Origin: Oscillospiraceae bacterium
GTDB taxonomy: Bacteria; Bacillota; Clostridia; Oscillospirales; Oscillospiraceae
Assembly (NCBI GenBank): GCA_017545165.1
Contig: JAFWQQ010000017.1
Location: 62,001 to 126,000, forward strand
DNA: 64,000 bases
Direction of reading: 5' to 3'
The translations under genes and the position numbers were made by a program. This document shows, piece after piece, positions 49,647 to 61,297 of this stretch. How positions within the stretch are numbered: the first letter of the stretch is position 1; each line of letters begins with the position of its first letter. The notes under the pieces were generated by a model. That model searched no databases and was not told where the DNA came from. It saw nothing but the letters and a program-made list of their open reading frames with translations.

Positions 49647-50403
49647 TCAGAAAGCCCAAATATTCGTCAAAGACATTGAAGATCATATCCCCTGAGCAGA
49701 CCGGCAGCACCCGATCCCGCTTGCCGATGGGGACGAAGGAAAAAAGCTCCTGAGCGCCTGTGAGCACCAATACCGGAATGATCTCATACCGGGGACCGAA
49801 GAGGATCTCCAGATAGGGCACGTACTTGGCAGCCTGTTCCACCTCCTCCGGCACGGGCTCCTTTTTCATCTTGAACTCCAGGGAGAAGACCCGGTTTTCC
49901 GTGATGACAAGCACGTCCGCGTAGATGCGTACATGGCGGGAGCGCTTCAGCCGCAGTTCAAAGGCCAGCTGCCAGCGCAGGCAGCTCTCCCCCAGCATTT
50001 TCCGAAGATCCGCAAAGAGGGCCACGATCTGCTGTCGACAGTCCAAAAACGAATGTGTAAGCCCTCTCGCATCGCTGAGGCTTCGTCCGATGTTCCGGCA
50101 GCCCTCCCGCAGCGTTTCCAGCCAAAGCTCCTCGGATTGACCCAGAAACTCCTCAGCCGTGCCGAACCATGCAGCGAACTCCTGCAGGCCGGTGTGATCC
50201 GGACTCTGCCGCATGATCCCGTGCCAGCGATAGTCCCGATCCTGCCAGCAGAGCTCCTTCATCAAGGGCGAGCTGTAGAGGATGCTGTTCACGGTCTGAT
50301 GATCCAGATCCAGCCCTTTCGCTATTTCCCTTGCCTTCAGACCGTCGCCCCGAAAGATGGCCGCGCAAACGGCTCTGGCCAGTTCATTCGGGTCGTTCAT
50401 CAT
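49642..50403 (-). CDS. wHTH plus PD-(D/E)XK-like nuclease-fold protein
   Basis: 253 residues. N-terminal helix-turn-helix (LKAREIAKGLDLDHQTVNSIL), then helical middle, then a C-terminal region with Asp in RIYADVLVITENRVFSLEFKMKKE, followed by VEQAAKYVPYLE. The D...ExK plus following Gln matches the order of PD-(D/E)XK nuclease active-site residues (Asp, Glu-x-Lys, Gln). I do not know a named family. The start overlaps the GtrA-like gene by about 20 bases, and the gene ends the uvrA-recD2 series. Alternative: a nuclease-fold protein that has lost activity. Confidence 0.65.
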   Translation of the reverse strand: MMNDPNELARAVCAAIFRGDGLKAREIAKGLDLDHQTVNSILYSSPLMKELCWQDRDYRWHGIMRQSPDHTGLQEFAAWFGTAEEFLGQSEELWLETLREGCRNIGRSLSDARGLTHSFLDCRQQIVALFADLRKMLGESCLRWQLAFELRLKRSRHVRIYADVLVITENRVFSLEFKMKKEPVPEEVEQAAKYVPYLEILFGPRYEIIPVLVLTGAQELFSFVPIGKRDRVLPVCSGDMIFNVFDEYLGFLN

Positions 50404-50938
50404 TTTTTTCCTTCTTCCGAAACAGCACGAATTTCTCCAGTGGAAACAGCACCGCCATCTGAACCAGGCCCGCGGCAAGCGCTGCAATGGTACGGGAGAG
50501 CTCCTTCCAGCCGCCTTCACCGAGCCTGGCCACGATCAGGCCCTGCAGCCAAGTCGTAAACAGGATCAGAGAAGTCAGAACGACCAGATAGACCGCCAGG
50601 CCCAAACGGGTCCCTTTTCCCCGGAAGGTCGTGCGCATATTCATGAAATAGCCGTAAATGTTAGCAAGGAAGTTGGATAAGAAGAAGGGCAGCACATAGC
50701 CCCAGGTCACCACGCCGTCCCGCACATAGGGGCCGGGCTCGGAGAAGAGCGCCTCGCTGTTGAAGATCCCGCGGAGAAATCCGGGCAGCTTTTCCGTCAG
50801 TCCGTCGAAGAACAGAGGCAGAACATTGGCCAGCAGCAGCTGGACAAGCGTGATGCTGAAACTCACCAGGTTGAATTTGACGAACTGCCACCATGCCTTG
50901 TCTCCAAAGCGCAGATCCAGCTTTTTCCATGTTTCCAT
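50384..50938 (-). CDS. GtrA-like small membrane protein
   Basis: 184 residues with four hydrophobic segments. The segments FVKFNLVSFSITLVQLLLA and FLSNFLANIYGYFMNMRTTF fit the GtrA family, small membrane proteins linked to flipping of lipid-linked sugars or teichoic-acid precursors. It is longer than usual because of an insertion after helix 1. It is the fourth gene after uvrA, spaced 28 bases from the DUF2974 gene. Confidence 0.65.
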   Translation of the reverse strand: METWKKLDLRFGDKAWWQFVKFNLVSFSITLVQLLLANVLPLFFDGLTEKLPGFLRGIFNSEALFSEPGPYVRDGVVTWGYVLPFFLSNFLANIYGYFMNMRTTFRGKGTRLGLAVYLVVLTSLILFTTWLQGLIVARLGEGGWKELSRTIAALAAGLVQMAVLFPLEKFVLFRKKEKNDERPE

Positions 50939-50966
50939 GCGTCAGCCTCGATTTCTCCCGCCTCGC

Positions 50967-52157
50967 TCAAAGCTCCTGCGGGTCATCCGGCTCCTGAACC
51001 TCTTCCTCCTTGGATCTACGGTCCAGCACTTGATTCTGCCAGTTTTGGAACCGATCCATCAGCCAGCCCGAGAAGCCCCGCTGGGAGATTGTTTCATAGT
51101 GCTCGCCCAGGATAGCCCGCTTGGGCAGGTCGGTAATGGTCTTCAGGGTCACCTTGCTGGAAGCCAGCAGCTTGAAAAGGATCGCCTCGAAGCCTCCCAC
51201 GCCGCCCTCCTCGATCTCGTCAAAGGATTCGGCCCCGTTTGCCGCCAGCGCGTCAAAGAGCTCCTGCACGAAAATGACCCGATCTTCCTGCGAAATGCCG
51301 CTGATCCATCGGTCCAGCAGCTCATTGATCCAGACGCTGCGCGGATTGGGACCGTCCGCCAGCAGAAGCTTGCCGTGGTTGATACCCCATGTATCCAGAC
51401 TATGCTGCACAAAGCCGGAGGCGGAGGACTGGACGATCCGGCTGTCGCTGATCTGAGGCTCAAAGAGCTTTCCCACGACAGAAAAGGCCGGCTGGATCTT
51501 GGTGGTTCTGGCGTCGATACGCTTGACGCAGCCGTCGTCCATCACCTCCGGGCAGAGTCCGGGTCCGTCCAACAGAAACAGCCGCTCCACCTTGTCCCAT
51601 GCCTCGTCCTCCAGCTGACAGGCAGCATACAGGGCCAGGTTGCTGCCTTTCGAGTGCCCGCCGATGTAAAAGGGCTTTTTCCTCCTCACCGCCCGCCGCA
51701 GGTAGTCCGCGGCCAGCCGCTGGGCCTCGGTCACGGTGAAGCTGATCATGAAATCCTCTTCCCAGCCCGCCAGGGAATCGTCCGTGCCGCGGTAGGCCAC
51801 AAAGCAGAATTTCGGAGCGCAGAAGGTCACCGCCGAAAACTGCAGCGGCGGCTCCTGGCGGTACTGATCCACATAGTCCCGCATCAACAGCTCTCCATAA
51901 CGTCGGGAGCGGGCGGCACAGTCCAGGATCTTGCGAAAGCCCCGGTCCCGGCCCACCAGCATGACTCGGACCTTGTCCTCCTCGATCAGCCGCAGCGCCT
52001 GGCGCACAGGAACAGGACCTCTTCCGTTCTGAGGAAACAAGGGCGACAAATCGTAATAAGACAGCATGCACAGCACCAGCGCGTCCGCCTCGTTGAAGGG
52101 CAGCGCGGAAAAGGACAGCTCACCCATCCATTGGATGTAATCGACCAGATGATCCAT
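50967..52157 (-). CDS. DUF2974 (Mbeg1-like) alpha/beta-hydrolase-fold protein
   Basis: 396 residues. The nucleophile elbow GGHSKGSNLALYAA is clear, and YRGTDDSLAGWEEDF precedes it. This is the common DUF2974 pattern in Firmicutes: a lipase-like protein of unknown substrate, without signal peptide. It lies 18 bases downstream of recD2 and is likely co-transcribed with it. Confidence 0.85.
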   Translation of the reverse strand: MDHLVDYIQWMGELSFSALPFNEADALVLCMLSYYDLSPLFPQNGRGPVPVRQALRLIEEDKVRVMLVGRDRGFRKILDCAARSRRYGELLMRDYVDQYRQEPPLQFSAVTFCAPKFCFVAYRGTDDSLAGWEEDFMISFTVTEAQRLAADYLRRAVRRKKPFYIGGHSKGSNLALYAACQLEDEAWDKVERLFLLDGPGLCPEVMDDGCVKRIDARTTKIQPAFSVVGKLFEPQISDSRIVQSSASGFVQHSLDTWGINHGKLLLADGPNPRSVWINELLDRWISGISQEDRVIFVQELFDALAANGAESFDEIEEGGVGGFEAILFKLLASSKVTLKTITDLPKRAILGEHYETISQRGFSGWLMDRFQNWQNQVLDRRSKEEEVQEPDDPQEL

Positions 52158-52175
52158 TCTATGTCTTTTCTCTCT

Positions 52176-54395
52176 TTATACGCCGCAGGCGGCCCGCAGA
52201 CGCACCCGCAGGGCGCAGTAGCGCTTGCTGGGCCGGAAGTTGTCCACCATGCGGTCGGCCACGGCGTCGTCCCCCACCAGGATCAGCAGCTCCTTGGCCC
52301 GGGTGACAGCGGTATACAGCACATCTCTTGTCATGAGCATGGGCGCCCCGGCAGCCAGAGCCAGGATCACCGCCCGGTACTCGCTTCCCTGGGCCTTGTG
52401 GACCGTCATGGCCCAGGCGTGTTCCAGCTCCGGCAGCGCGTCGAAGCCGTACTGGGCGATGCGCCCGTCAAAATCCACGATCAGGTACTCCTCCGCCGGT
52501 TCGATCTGCAGGATCCGTCCGATGTCCCCATTGTAGATGCCCATCCCCACATTGGTATTGTCCTCATTGTGCCAGAGGATGTCGTAATTGTTCCGGATCT
52601 GCATGACCCGGTCCCCTTCCCGGAACACCGCGTCCCCGAAGCTCTTTTCCCGCTTCTCTTTGACCGCGGGGTTCAGCGCCTCCTGCAGGCGTTTGTTGAG
52701 GCTCACCGTCCCCAGCTCCCCCTTGCGGGTGGGGCTGAGTACCTGGATCTCCTCCGGCGGGATATGCATCTTCCCCGGCAGGCGAACAGCGCAGAGCTCC
52801 ACCACCGTGTCTACGGTGCTGCCGGCCTGCATACGCCGCAGGCGGAAAAAGTCCCCGGTATTCTCCGAAAAGTCCGGGTGCTGGCCTTTGTTGATCATGT
52901 GAGCGTTGCGGACGATGCGGCTGCCCTCGTTCTGGCGGAAGATCTCCGTCAGACGCACCGTGGGCACCACGCCGCTTCGGATGATGGCAGAAAAGACGTT
53001 GCCGGGCCCCACGGAGGGCAGCTGATCCGCGTCTCCCACCAGGATCAGCCTGCAGCTGGGCGGCAGGGCCTTCAGCAGCGCGTCCATCAGGGGCAGGTCC
53101 ACCATGGAACACTCGTCCAGGATCACAGCGTCGCACTCCAGCCGCTGATCTTCGTTTTTGGTAAACACCACATGCTCCCCGTCCTCGTCAAACTTAGCGC
53201 CAAGGAGCCGGTGCACCGTAGCGGCCTCCCGCCCGGTGAGCTCCGTCATCCGCTTGGCGGCCCGGCCGGTGGGCGCGGTGAGCAGGGAACGGATCCCCAG
53301 CTGGTCGAACATGGCCAGGATGGCCCGGATGGAGGTGGTCTTGCCCGTGCCGGGGCCGCCGGTGAGCACCACCACCTGGTTTTCCAGGGCCAGGGCCAGG
53401 GTCTGCCGCTGCATCTGGGCGTAACGGATGTGCTGGCTCTCTTCCAGCCTCCCGATCAGCGCTTCCAGGTCGATCACCTCCCGGAAGCCGCCCCGGCAGA
53501 GCTGGGCAAGACGTCTTGCCGTGTCCGTTTCCGCCTCGTAGAGCTCCGGCAGGTAGCAGGCCCGCTGCCCGGCGATCTCCTCGTAGTGGAGCAGACCGGA
53601 CTCGATCAGCTCGTCGATGCTCTCCTCCACCAGCTCCGGCTCCACCCGGATCAGCTCCGCCGTCACCGCCGTGAGCTTTTCCCGGGGAATGAAGCAGTGG
53701 CCGTTGCCCAGGTTATGCCGCAGCTCAAAGAGCACCGCGGCGTTGATGCGGCTTCGGTTCTGCTCCTCCAGCCCCATGTCCAGGGCCAGCCGGTCCGCCT
53801 CGTAGAAGCTGCCGCCGATATGGGACGCCGCCAGAATATAGGGATTTTCCCGCAGCAGCTCCAGGGCCTTGTCCCCGTGATATTGATAGAGCCGCATAGC
53901 CAGGATGGGCCGCAGCTCAAAGGAGCAGATAAACTCCATGAGACGCCGAACGCCTACCTGCTGGCGAAAGCTCTTGCACATCTGATTGGCTTTGAGGATA
54001 CTGATCCCCTTGATGGAGGCCAGGCTCTGGGGCTCGTTTTCCAGTACGTCCAGGCTCCGCTTGCCGAACTTCTGTACGATCAGGGATGCCGTGGCGGGGC
54101 CGATGCCCCGGATGGTGCCGGAGGCCAGATAGGAGAAGATGGCCGCCTCGTCGGTGGGCATCAGGCGCTGGGCGAATTCCGCCTTGAACTGCCGGCCGTG
54201 GACGCTGTGGGTGCTCCACTGGCCGCTGGCGAGGAGCGTTTCGCCGGGGGCGGCGAAGGGGATGGTGCCCACCACCGTGACCAGCTCGTCGTTTTCATTC
54301 CGCAGCCGCAGGACCGTATAGCCGTTTTCCTCGTTTTTATAGATCACAGCGTCCACGCTGCCGCTGAGCTCCGTGAGTTCACGTTCCTGATCCAT
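52176..54395 (-). CDS. recD2: RecD2-type ATP-dependent DNA helicase
   Basis: 739 residues. N-terminal OB-fold and HhH region ([22 protein letters not shown]), then SF1B helicase motifs: Walker [23 protein letters not shown] (motif II), [15 protein letters not shown] (III), and the C-terminal [12 protein letters not shown] (V/VI region). Unlike RecD it has a long N-terminus and works without RecBC, unwinding 5'-3'. The 17-base overlap with uvrA suggests co-expression for DNA repair. Confidence 0.94.
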   Translation of the reverse strand: MDQERELTELSGSVDAVIYKNEENGYTVLRLRNENDELVTVVGTIPFAAPGETLLASGQWSTHSVHGRQFKAEFAQRLMPTDEAAIFSYLASGTIRGIGPATASLIVQKFGKRSLDVLENEPQSLASIKGISILKANQMCKSFRQQVGVRRLMEFICSFELRPILAMRLYQYHGDKALELLRENPYILAASHIGGSFYEADRLALDMGLEEQNRSRINAAVLFELRHNLGNGHCFIPREKLTAVTAELIRVEPELVEESIDELIESGLLHYEEIAGQRACYLPELYEAETDTARRLAQLCRGGFREVIDLEALIGRLEESQHIRYAQMQRQTLALALENQVVVLTGGPGTGKTTSIRAILAMFDQLGIRSLLTAPTGRAAKRMTELTGREAATVHRLLGAKFDEDGEHVVFTKNEDQRLECDAVILDECSMVDLPLMDALLKALPPSCRLILVGDADQLPSVGPGNVFSAIIRSGVVPTVRLTEIFRQNEGSRIVRNAHMINKGQHPDFSENTGDFFRLRRMQAGSTVDTVVELCAVRLPGKMHIPPEEIQVLSPTRKGELGTVSLNKRLQEALNPAVKEKREKSFGDAVFREGDRVMQIRNNYDILWHNEDNTNVGMGIYNGDIGRILQIEPAEEYLIVDFDGRIAQYGFDALPELEHAWAMTVHKAQGSEYRAVILALAAGAPMLMTRDVLYTAVTRAKELLILVGDDAVADRMVDNFRPSKRYCALRVRLRAACGV

Positions 54396-57240
54396 TGCCC
54401 CGCTCCTTTTCCGCCGTCTCCAGCAGCGGCTTCAAAAACTGGCCGGTGAAGCTTGCCTCGCAGGCGGCGCAGTCCTCCGGCGTCCCGGCAAAGACCAGGG
54501 TGCCGCCCTCGTCGCCGCCCTCAGGCCCCAGGTCGATGATATGGTCCGCCACCTTGATCACGTCCAGGTTGTGCTCTATGACCACCACGGTGTTGCCCGC
54601 GTCGGTGAGTCGGTTAAGGATATCGATGAGCTTATGTACATCAGCCACGTGCAGACCGGTGGTAGGCTCGTCCAGCACATAGACGGTGCTGCCGGTGCTG
54701 CGCTTACTCAGCTCCGTGGCCAGCTTCACCCGCTGGGCCTCGCCGCCGGAGAGGGTGGTGCTGGACTGGCCCAGCTTGATATATCCCAGCCCCACGTCGT
54801 AGAGGGTCTGGATCTTGTTCAGGATCCGCTGCTGGTTTGCGAAGAAGGAGCAGGCCTCCTCCACCGTCATCTCCAGCACGTCCGCGATGTTCTTGCCCTT
54901 GTAGCGCACCTCCAGGGTCTCCCGATTGTAGCGCTTGCCGCTGCAGACGTCACAGGGCACGTATACGTCTGGCAGAAAGTGCATCTCGATCTTCACCAGA
55001 CCGTCGCCGGAGCAGGCCTCGCAGCGGCCGCCTTTTACGTTGAAGGAGAAGCGGCCCTGGCCGTAGCCCCGGAGTCTGGCATCCTGGGTGGAGGCAAAGA
55101 GATCCCGGATCTCATTGAAGGCGCCGGTGTAGGTGGCCGGATTGGAGCGGGGCGTGCGGCCGATGGGGCTCTGGTCCAGGGCGATGACCTTGTCCACCGC
55201 CTCCATGCCCTCGATGGCCTCGCATTTCCCGGGCCGCAGCTTGCTGCGGTTCTTCTCCACCGCCAGGGTCTTGTACAGGATCTCGTTGATGAGGGAGGAT
55301 TTTCCGCTGCCGGATACGCCGGTAACGCATATGAGCTTCCCCAGAGGGATCTCCACGTCGATCTTTTTCAGATTGTTCTCCGCCGCGCCGCGGATCCAAA
55401 GGCTTTTGCCGTTCCCCTTCCGCCGCTTGCCGGGAATGGGGATGTGCTTCTTGCCGCTGAGGTACTGGCCTGTCACGGATTCCGGACAGGCGCAGATGTC
55501 CGCAAGACTGCCTGCCGCGACCACCTGCCCGCCGTTGAGCCCGGCGCCGGGACCGATGTCCACCACGTAGTCCGCAGCGCGCATGGTCTCCTCGTCGTGC
55601 TCCACCACGATCAGGGTGTTGCCCAGGTCCCGCAGCTGCCGCAGGGTTTTCAGGAGCTTGGCGTTGTCCCGCTGGTGCAGGCCGATGCTGGGCTCGTCCA
55701 GGATATACAGCACGCCCATCAGGCTGGAGCCGATCTGGGTCGCCAGGCGGATGCGCTGGCTCTCTCCGCCGGAGAGGGTAGCAGCGGTCCTGGCCAGGGT
55801 CAGGTAGCCCAGACCCACGCTCTGCAGAAAGCCCAGCCGCGCCCGGATCTCCTTCAGGATCTGGGCGGCGATGAGCTGCTCCTTCTCCGTCAGTTCCAGA
55901 GCGTTGACAAATTTGAGCGCGTTATCAACAGAGAGCTCCGTGAAGGCGGCGATGCTCATGCCGCCCACGGTCACGGCCAGGGCGGACTTTTTGAGCCTCT
56001 TGCCGCCGCACTCCGGGCAGGGGGTCTCGGACATGCATTCTTCGATATCAGCCCGCATGGAGGGGCTTTGGGTCTCCCGATAGCGGCGCTCCAGATTGTT
56101 GATGATGCCCTCGAACTCCCGCCGGATCACGCCGAAGCCCTCGGCCTTCTCGTAGCGAAGCTGCAGGGGCTCCCCCCGGGTGCCGTAGAGGATGGCGTCC
56201 AGCCCCTCCTTGGGGATCTCCCTGATGGGATCGGAGAGCTTGAAGTGATATCGCTTTGCGATAGCGTCAAAATACATCTTGGAGATGGTGTCTCCCCGGA
56301 CGTTGCCCCAGCCGCTGGCGCTGATGCCCCCGTCCAAAATGCTGAGATTGGGGTTGGGGATGATGAGCTCCGGGTCGATGAGCATCTGCATGCCCAGGCC
56401 CGTGCACTTGGGGCAGGCCCCGTGGGGATTGTTGAAGGAGAAGAGCCGCGGCGTCAGCTCCTCGATGGAGATGCCGCAGTGCTCGCAGGCGTAGTTCTGG
56501 GAAAAGGCGATCTGCCTGTCCTCGCCCACCAGGTCGATCAGCAGCAGGCCCCCGGCCAGGGACAGGGCCGTCTCCGCCGAGTCCGTCAGCCGGCGGGAGA
56601 TCTCAGGCTTTATGACCAGCCGGTCCACCACGATCTCGATGTCGTGCTTTTTATTCTTTTCCAGCTTGATCTCTTCCGAGAGATCGTAGGCGATGCCGTC
56701 GACCCGGGCGCGGACGTAGCCGGACTTCTTGGCGTCCTCCAGCACCTTCACGTGCTCGCCCTTTTTCCCCCGGATCACCGGGGCCAGGATCTGGATCCGG
56801 CTCCCCTGTGGCAGGGCCATGATCTGATCCACGATCTGGTCGATGGTCTGCTGCCGGATCTCCCGGCCGCACTTGGGGCAGTGGGGCACGCCGACGCGGG
56901 CCCAGAGCAGACGCAGATAGTCGTAGATCTCCGTCACCGTTCCCACAGTGGAGCGCGGGTTTCGGGAGGTGGTCTTCTGGTCGATGGAGATCGCCGGCGA
57001 CAGGCCGTCGATATAATCCACGTCCGGCTTGTCCATCTGGCCCAGGAACATCCGGGCATAGGAACTGAGGCTTTCCACATAGCGGCGCTGCCCCTCGGCA
57101 TAGATGGTGTCAAAGGCCAGGCTGGACTTGCCGCTGCCGGAGAGACCGGTGACGACCACCAGCTTGTCCCTTGGGATAACCAGGTCGATATTTTTCAGAT
57201 TATTCTCGCGTGCGCCCTTGATGGTGATGAATTCCTGCAT
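54379..57240 (-). CDS. uvrA: Excinuclease ABC subunit A
   Basis: 953 residues from the ATG at 57240 (AGGAG six bases before). Two ABC ATPase halves, [14 protein letters not shown] and [15 protein letters not shown], with [12 protein letters not shown] and [12 protein letters not shown], and zinc modules CPKC and CPEC plus CEAC/CDVC. It detects lesions for nucleotide excision repair. The frame runs upstream to 57639 through the uvrA promoter and into hutH antisense sequence, so those residues are not real. Confidence 0.97.
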   Translation of the reverse strand: MQEFITIKGARENNLKNIDLVIPRDKLVVVTGLSGSGKSSLAFDTIYAEGQRRYVESLSSYARMFLGQMDKPDVDYIDGLSPAISIDQKTTSRNPRSTVGTVTEIYDYLRLLWARVGVPHCPKCGREIRQQTIDQIVDQIMALPQGSRIQILAPVIRGKKGEHVKVLEDAKKSGYVRARVDGIAYDLSEEIKLEKNKKHDIEIVVDRLVIKPEISRRLTDSAETALSLAGGLLLIDLVGEDRQIAFSQNYACEHCGISIEELTPRLFSFNNPHGACPKCTGLGMQMLIDPELIIPNPNLSILDGGISASGWGNVRGDTISKMYFDAIAKRYHFKLSDPIREIPKEGLDAILYGTRGEPLQLRYEKAEGFGVIRREFEGIINNLERRYRETQSPSMRADIEECMSETPCPECGGKRLKKSALAVTVGGMSIAAFTELSVDNALKFVNALELTEKEQLIAAQILKEIRARLGFLQSVGLGYLTLARTAATLSGGESQRIRLATQIGSSLMGVLYILDEPSIGLHQRDNAKLLKTLRQLRDLGNTLIVVEHDEETMRAADYVVDIGPGAGLNGGQVVAAGSLADICACPESVTGQYLSGKKHIPIPGKRRKGNGKSLWIRGAAENNLKKIDVEIPLGKLICVTGVSGSGKSSLINEILYKTLAVEKNRSKLRPGKCEAIEGMEAVDKVIALDQSPIGRTPRSNPATYTGAFNEIRDLFASTQDARLRGYGQGRFSFNVKGGRCEACSGDGLVKIEMHFLPDVYVPCDVCSGKRYNRETLEVRYKGKNIADVLEMTVEEACSFFANQQRILNKIQTLYDVGLGYIKLGQSSTTLSGGEAQRVKLATELSKRSTGSTVYVLDEPTTGLHVADVHKLIDILNRLTDAGNTVVVIEHNLDVIKVADHIIDLGPEGGDEGGTLVFAGTPEDCAACEASFTGQFLKPLLETAEKERGNGSGT

Positions 57241-57312
57241 GTTCTGCTCCTGCTTCCTCGGAGTTTCCCGCTCCGATCCGGTAAAGGCCTGCTGTGGATT
57301 GTTAACTATTTT

Positions 57313-57341
57313 ATTATACTCTTTTTCACGCTGCATTTCAA
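57313..57341 (-). promoter_or_regulatory. Promoter of uvrA-recD2
   Basis: Minus strand: TTGAAA (57336-57341), 17-bp spacer, perfect TATAAT (57313-57318). I see no GGAGC-type operator near it. Confidence 0.85.
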
Positions 57342-57386
57342 CAGGAATCGGAAAAGCAAAATCCCGCCGGGAAAGGCGGGACAGGC

Positions 57387-57415
57387 TTGCTTTTGCGCCG
57401 CGCTTGTTGTAAAAT
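57387..57415 (+). promoter_or_regulatory. Promoter of hutH
   Basis: TTGCTT (57387-57392), 17-bp spacer, TAAAAT (57410-57415), divergent from the uvrA promoter. Confidence 0.65.
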
Positions 57416-57481
57416 AGATAAGCTGAATTGATGCTGCGGAACAAAGCATCATATTGAAAAGGAAAAGAGGAAACTGGCCTT

Positions 57482-59047
57482 ATGGAGCATGCAAAAACCA
57501 TCTCTCTGGTGTCCCTGGACGGGCATTCTCTCACGCTGGACAGCTTTGTGGCCGTGGCCCGCTTCGGCGCCCGGGTGGAGCTGACGGACCAGGCCCGCGA
57601 AGCCATCCAAAAATCCCGGGAGCTGGCGGAGAAGATCATGCGGGAGCACCGCGTGGCCTACGGCATCACCACCGGCTTCGGCGATTTTGCCAAGGTGGCC
57701 GTGCCCGATGAGATGAGCAGCCAGCTGTCTACCAATCTGATCCTGAGTCATTGCGTGGGCACCGGCGAGCCCTATAGCGAAGAGGTCGTCCGCGGGATGA
57801 TGCTGCTGCGTGCAAACGCCCTCTGCGTGGGCGTCAGCGGCGTGCGGCTCGTGCTGGTGGAGCGGCTGGTAGAGCTTCTGAACAGGCGCGTGACCCCCTG
57901 GGTGCCTCAGAAGGGCTCTCTAGGCGCCTCCGGCGATCTGGCCCCCCTCTCTCATATGGGTCTGGTGCTGCTGGGCCTGGGCCAGGCTTATTACGAAGGA
58001 GAACTCCTCCCCGGCGCGGAGGCCCTGAAAAGAGCCGGGATCGAGCCTTTGGAGACTCTGGTCAGCAAGGAGGGCCTTGGCATCACTAACGGCACCTGCG
58101 CCATGACCAGCGTGGGCGCCCTGAATCTCTACGATACCATCCGCGCCGCCCGCCTGGCGGACCTGATCGGCTCCATGACGCTGACGGCGCTGACCGGCCA
58201 GCTCAACGCCTTCGATCCTCGGGTCCACGCGGTACGGGGCCAGGAGGGACAGAAGCGGGTGGCAAAGAACATCCGCCTGCTTACCGAGGGCTCCGAGATC
58301 CTGAAAAACGCCCAGGGCGACCGGGTGCAGGACGCCTATGCCCTGCGCTGCATGCCCCAGGTCCACGGCGCCGTGCGGGACGCGCTGGCCTTCATCAAGT
58401 CCCGGGTGGATATCGAGCTCAACGCTGTGACGGACAATCCCCTCATGTTCCTGGAGGACGAGGCCGTCATCTCCGGCGGCAACTTCCACGGGGAGCCCAT
58501 GGCCCTGCCCTTTGACTTCCTGGGCATCGCCTGCTCGGAGCTGGCCGGCATTTCCGAGCGCCGCACCGAGCGCATGGTGAACGCCGCCCTCTCCAATGGC
58601 CTGACCCCGTTTCTCACCACCGAGGGCGGCGTCAACAGCGGCTATATGATCGTGCAGTACTCCGCCGCCTCCATGGCCTCGGAGAACAAGGTCCTGGCCC
58701 ACCCCGCCAGCGTGGACTCCATCCCCTCCTCCGCCAATCAGGAGGATTTTGTGTCCATGGGCACCACCGCGGCCCGCAAGTCCGGGCAGATCCTGGAGAA
58801 CACCCGCTCCGTCCTGGCCTACGAGCTGCTCACCGCCTGCCAGGCAGTGGATATCCGCCGCAGGCTCGGCACCCACGGGCGGGGCCTCTCCCCTGTCCAT
58901 GAGGCTGTCTTCGCCCACGTGCGGGAGAAGGTGCCCTTCATGGAGACAGACCGGGAGCTCTGGCCGGATATCGTGCAGGTGGAGCGCATGGTCCGCTCCG
59001 GCGAGCTGCTGGACATCGCGGAGGAGCTGGTCCCCGAGTTTGAATAA
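57482..59047 (+). CDS. hutH: Histidine ammonia-lyase family enzyme
   Basis: 521 residues, normal HAL length. [12 protein letters not shown] at the N-terminus, the MIO-forming A149-S150-G151 in [13 protein letters not shown], and the conserved [11 protein letters not shown] region and [12 protein letters not shown] motif. It removes ammonia from histidine to give urocanate. No other hut gene (hutU, hutI, ftcD) is adjacent: uvrA lies on one side and the mobile element on the other. A related aromatic amino-acid lyase activity cannot be excluded. Confidence 0.92.
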   Translation: MEHAKTISLVSLDGHSLTLDSFVAVARFGARVELTDQAREAIQKSRELAEKIMREHRVAYGITTGFGDFAKVAVPDEMSSQLSTNLILSHCVGTGEPYSEEVVRGMMLLRANALCVGVSGVRLVLVERLVELLNRRVTPWVPQKGSLGASGDLAPLSHMGLVLLGLGQAYYEGELLPGAEALKRAGIEPLETLVSKEGLGITNGTCAMTSVGALNLYDTIRAARLADLIGSMTLTALTGQLNAFDPRVHAVRGQEGQKRVAKNIRLLTEGSEILKNAQGDRVQDAYALRCMPQVHGAVRDALAFIKSRVDIELNAVTDNPLMFLEDEAVISGGNFHGEPMALPFDFLGIACSELAGISERRTERMVNAALSNGLTPFLTTEGGVNSGYMIVQYSAASMASENKVLAHPASVDSIPSSANQEDFVSMGTTAARKSGQILENTRSVLAYELLTACQAVDIRRRLGTHGRGLSPVHEAVFAHVREKVPFMETDRELWPDIVQVERMVRSGELLDIAEELVPEFE

Positions 59048-59116
59048 GATCCTTCAACAAAAAAGGAGCTGCGTTTGTCCCTGCGGATTAGGGAGCATTT
59101 GATCCACAAAAAAGAA

Positions 59117-60891
<1,775 letters not shown>

Positions 60892-60898
60892 TTATTTC

Positions 60899-61093
60899 TC
60901 AGCTTGCCTTCGAGTTTTCGGAAAGGAGACGCTGGGGCGATGCATTGTCCAGGATGAGCCGTTTGAGCTTCTGGCAGGCTGTCTCGCTGGCATGATCGCT
61001 CTGCACGGATATAACGGTAAAGGCCGTGTTGCCGATGGTCATCTGAGCCACGCAGCACGGCCTTCCCTGGTAAGTAGACTGTATATGTTCCAT
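60899..61093 (-). CDS. TnpW-like transposon-encoded small protein
   Basis: 64 residues. RPCCVAQMTIGNTAFTVISVQ, ETACQKLKRLILDN and a Ser/Asn-rich tail match, from memory, the small protein encoded next to the recombinase in Tn4451-like elements of Clostridia. GGAGAA precedes the ATG. Function unknown. It lies 76 bases upstream of the recombinase on the same strand. Confidence 0.75.
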   Translation of the reverse strand: MEHIQSTYQGRPCCVAQMTIGNTAFTVISVQSDHASETACQKLKRLILDNASPQRLLSENSKAS

Positions 61094-61210
61094 AGAGTTC
61101 TCCGTAGCCCCGGGGGGCGGGTCAAATCTCTACGCCTTTTTTACCTGGAGACCGACGGCCCCCTTCACGCGTAAAAAAAGCGAATTCAAAAGGGTATATA
61201 CCCCCTATTC

Positions 61211-61254
61211 AAAAGTGGGGCAGCCGGGAAGAACCGAACAGGCCCGACTGCCCC
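61211..61254 (-). terminator. Hairpin after the capsid gene
   Basis: Minus strand: a 12-bp stem with one G-U (61243-61254 with 61217-61228), followed by ACTTTTGAAT. Separates the capsid gene from the tnpW-recombinase pair. 61094-61210 holds no gene that I can support. Confidence 0.65.
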
Positions 61255-61297
61255 ATGAGCAAACGCGGGAAGGAGGTGACCCCGCGGCCTCAGGGAA

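Noticed and set aside
50760..54449. 1229-codon plus-strand frame
   Set aside because: Antisense of recD2 and the DUF2974 and GtrA-like genes; no ribosome site, composition typical of shadow frames.
57363..57381. GC-rich hairpin CCCGCC/GGCGGG as a terminator
   Set aside because: Lies between divergent promoters with no gene reading into it; kept only as a possible structural feature.
54541..57417. 958-codon plus-strand frame over uvrA
   Set aside because: Shadow of uvrA in the opposite strand; UvrA has both ABC halves and zinc modules.
57241..57639. N-terminal extension of uvrA
   Set aside because: Runs through the uvrA promoter and hutH antisense; the family N-terminus starts at 57240 with a good ribosome site.
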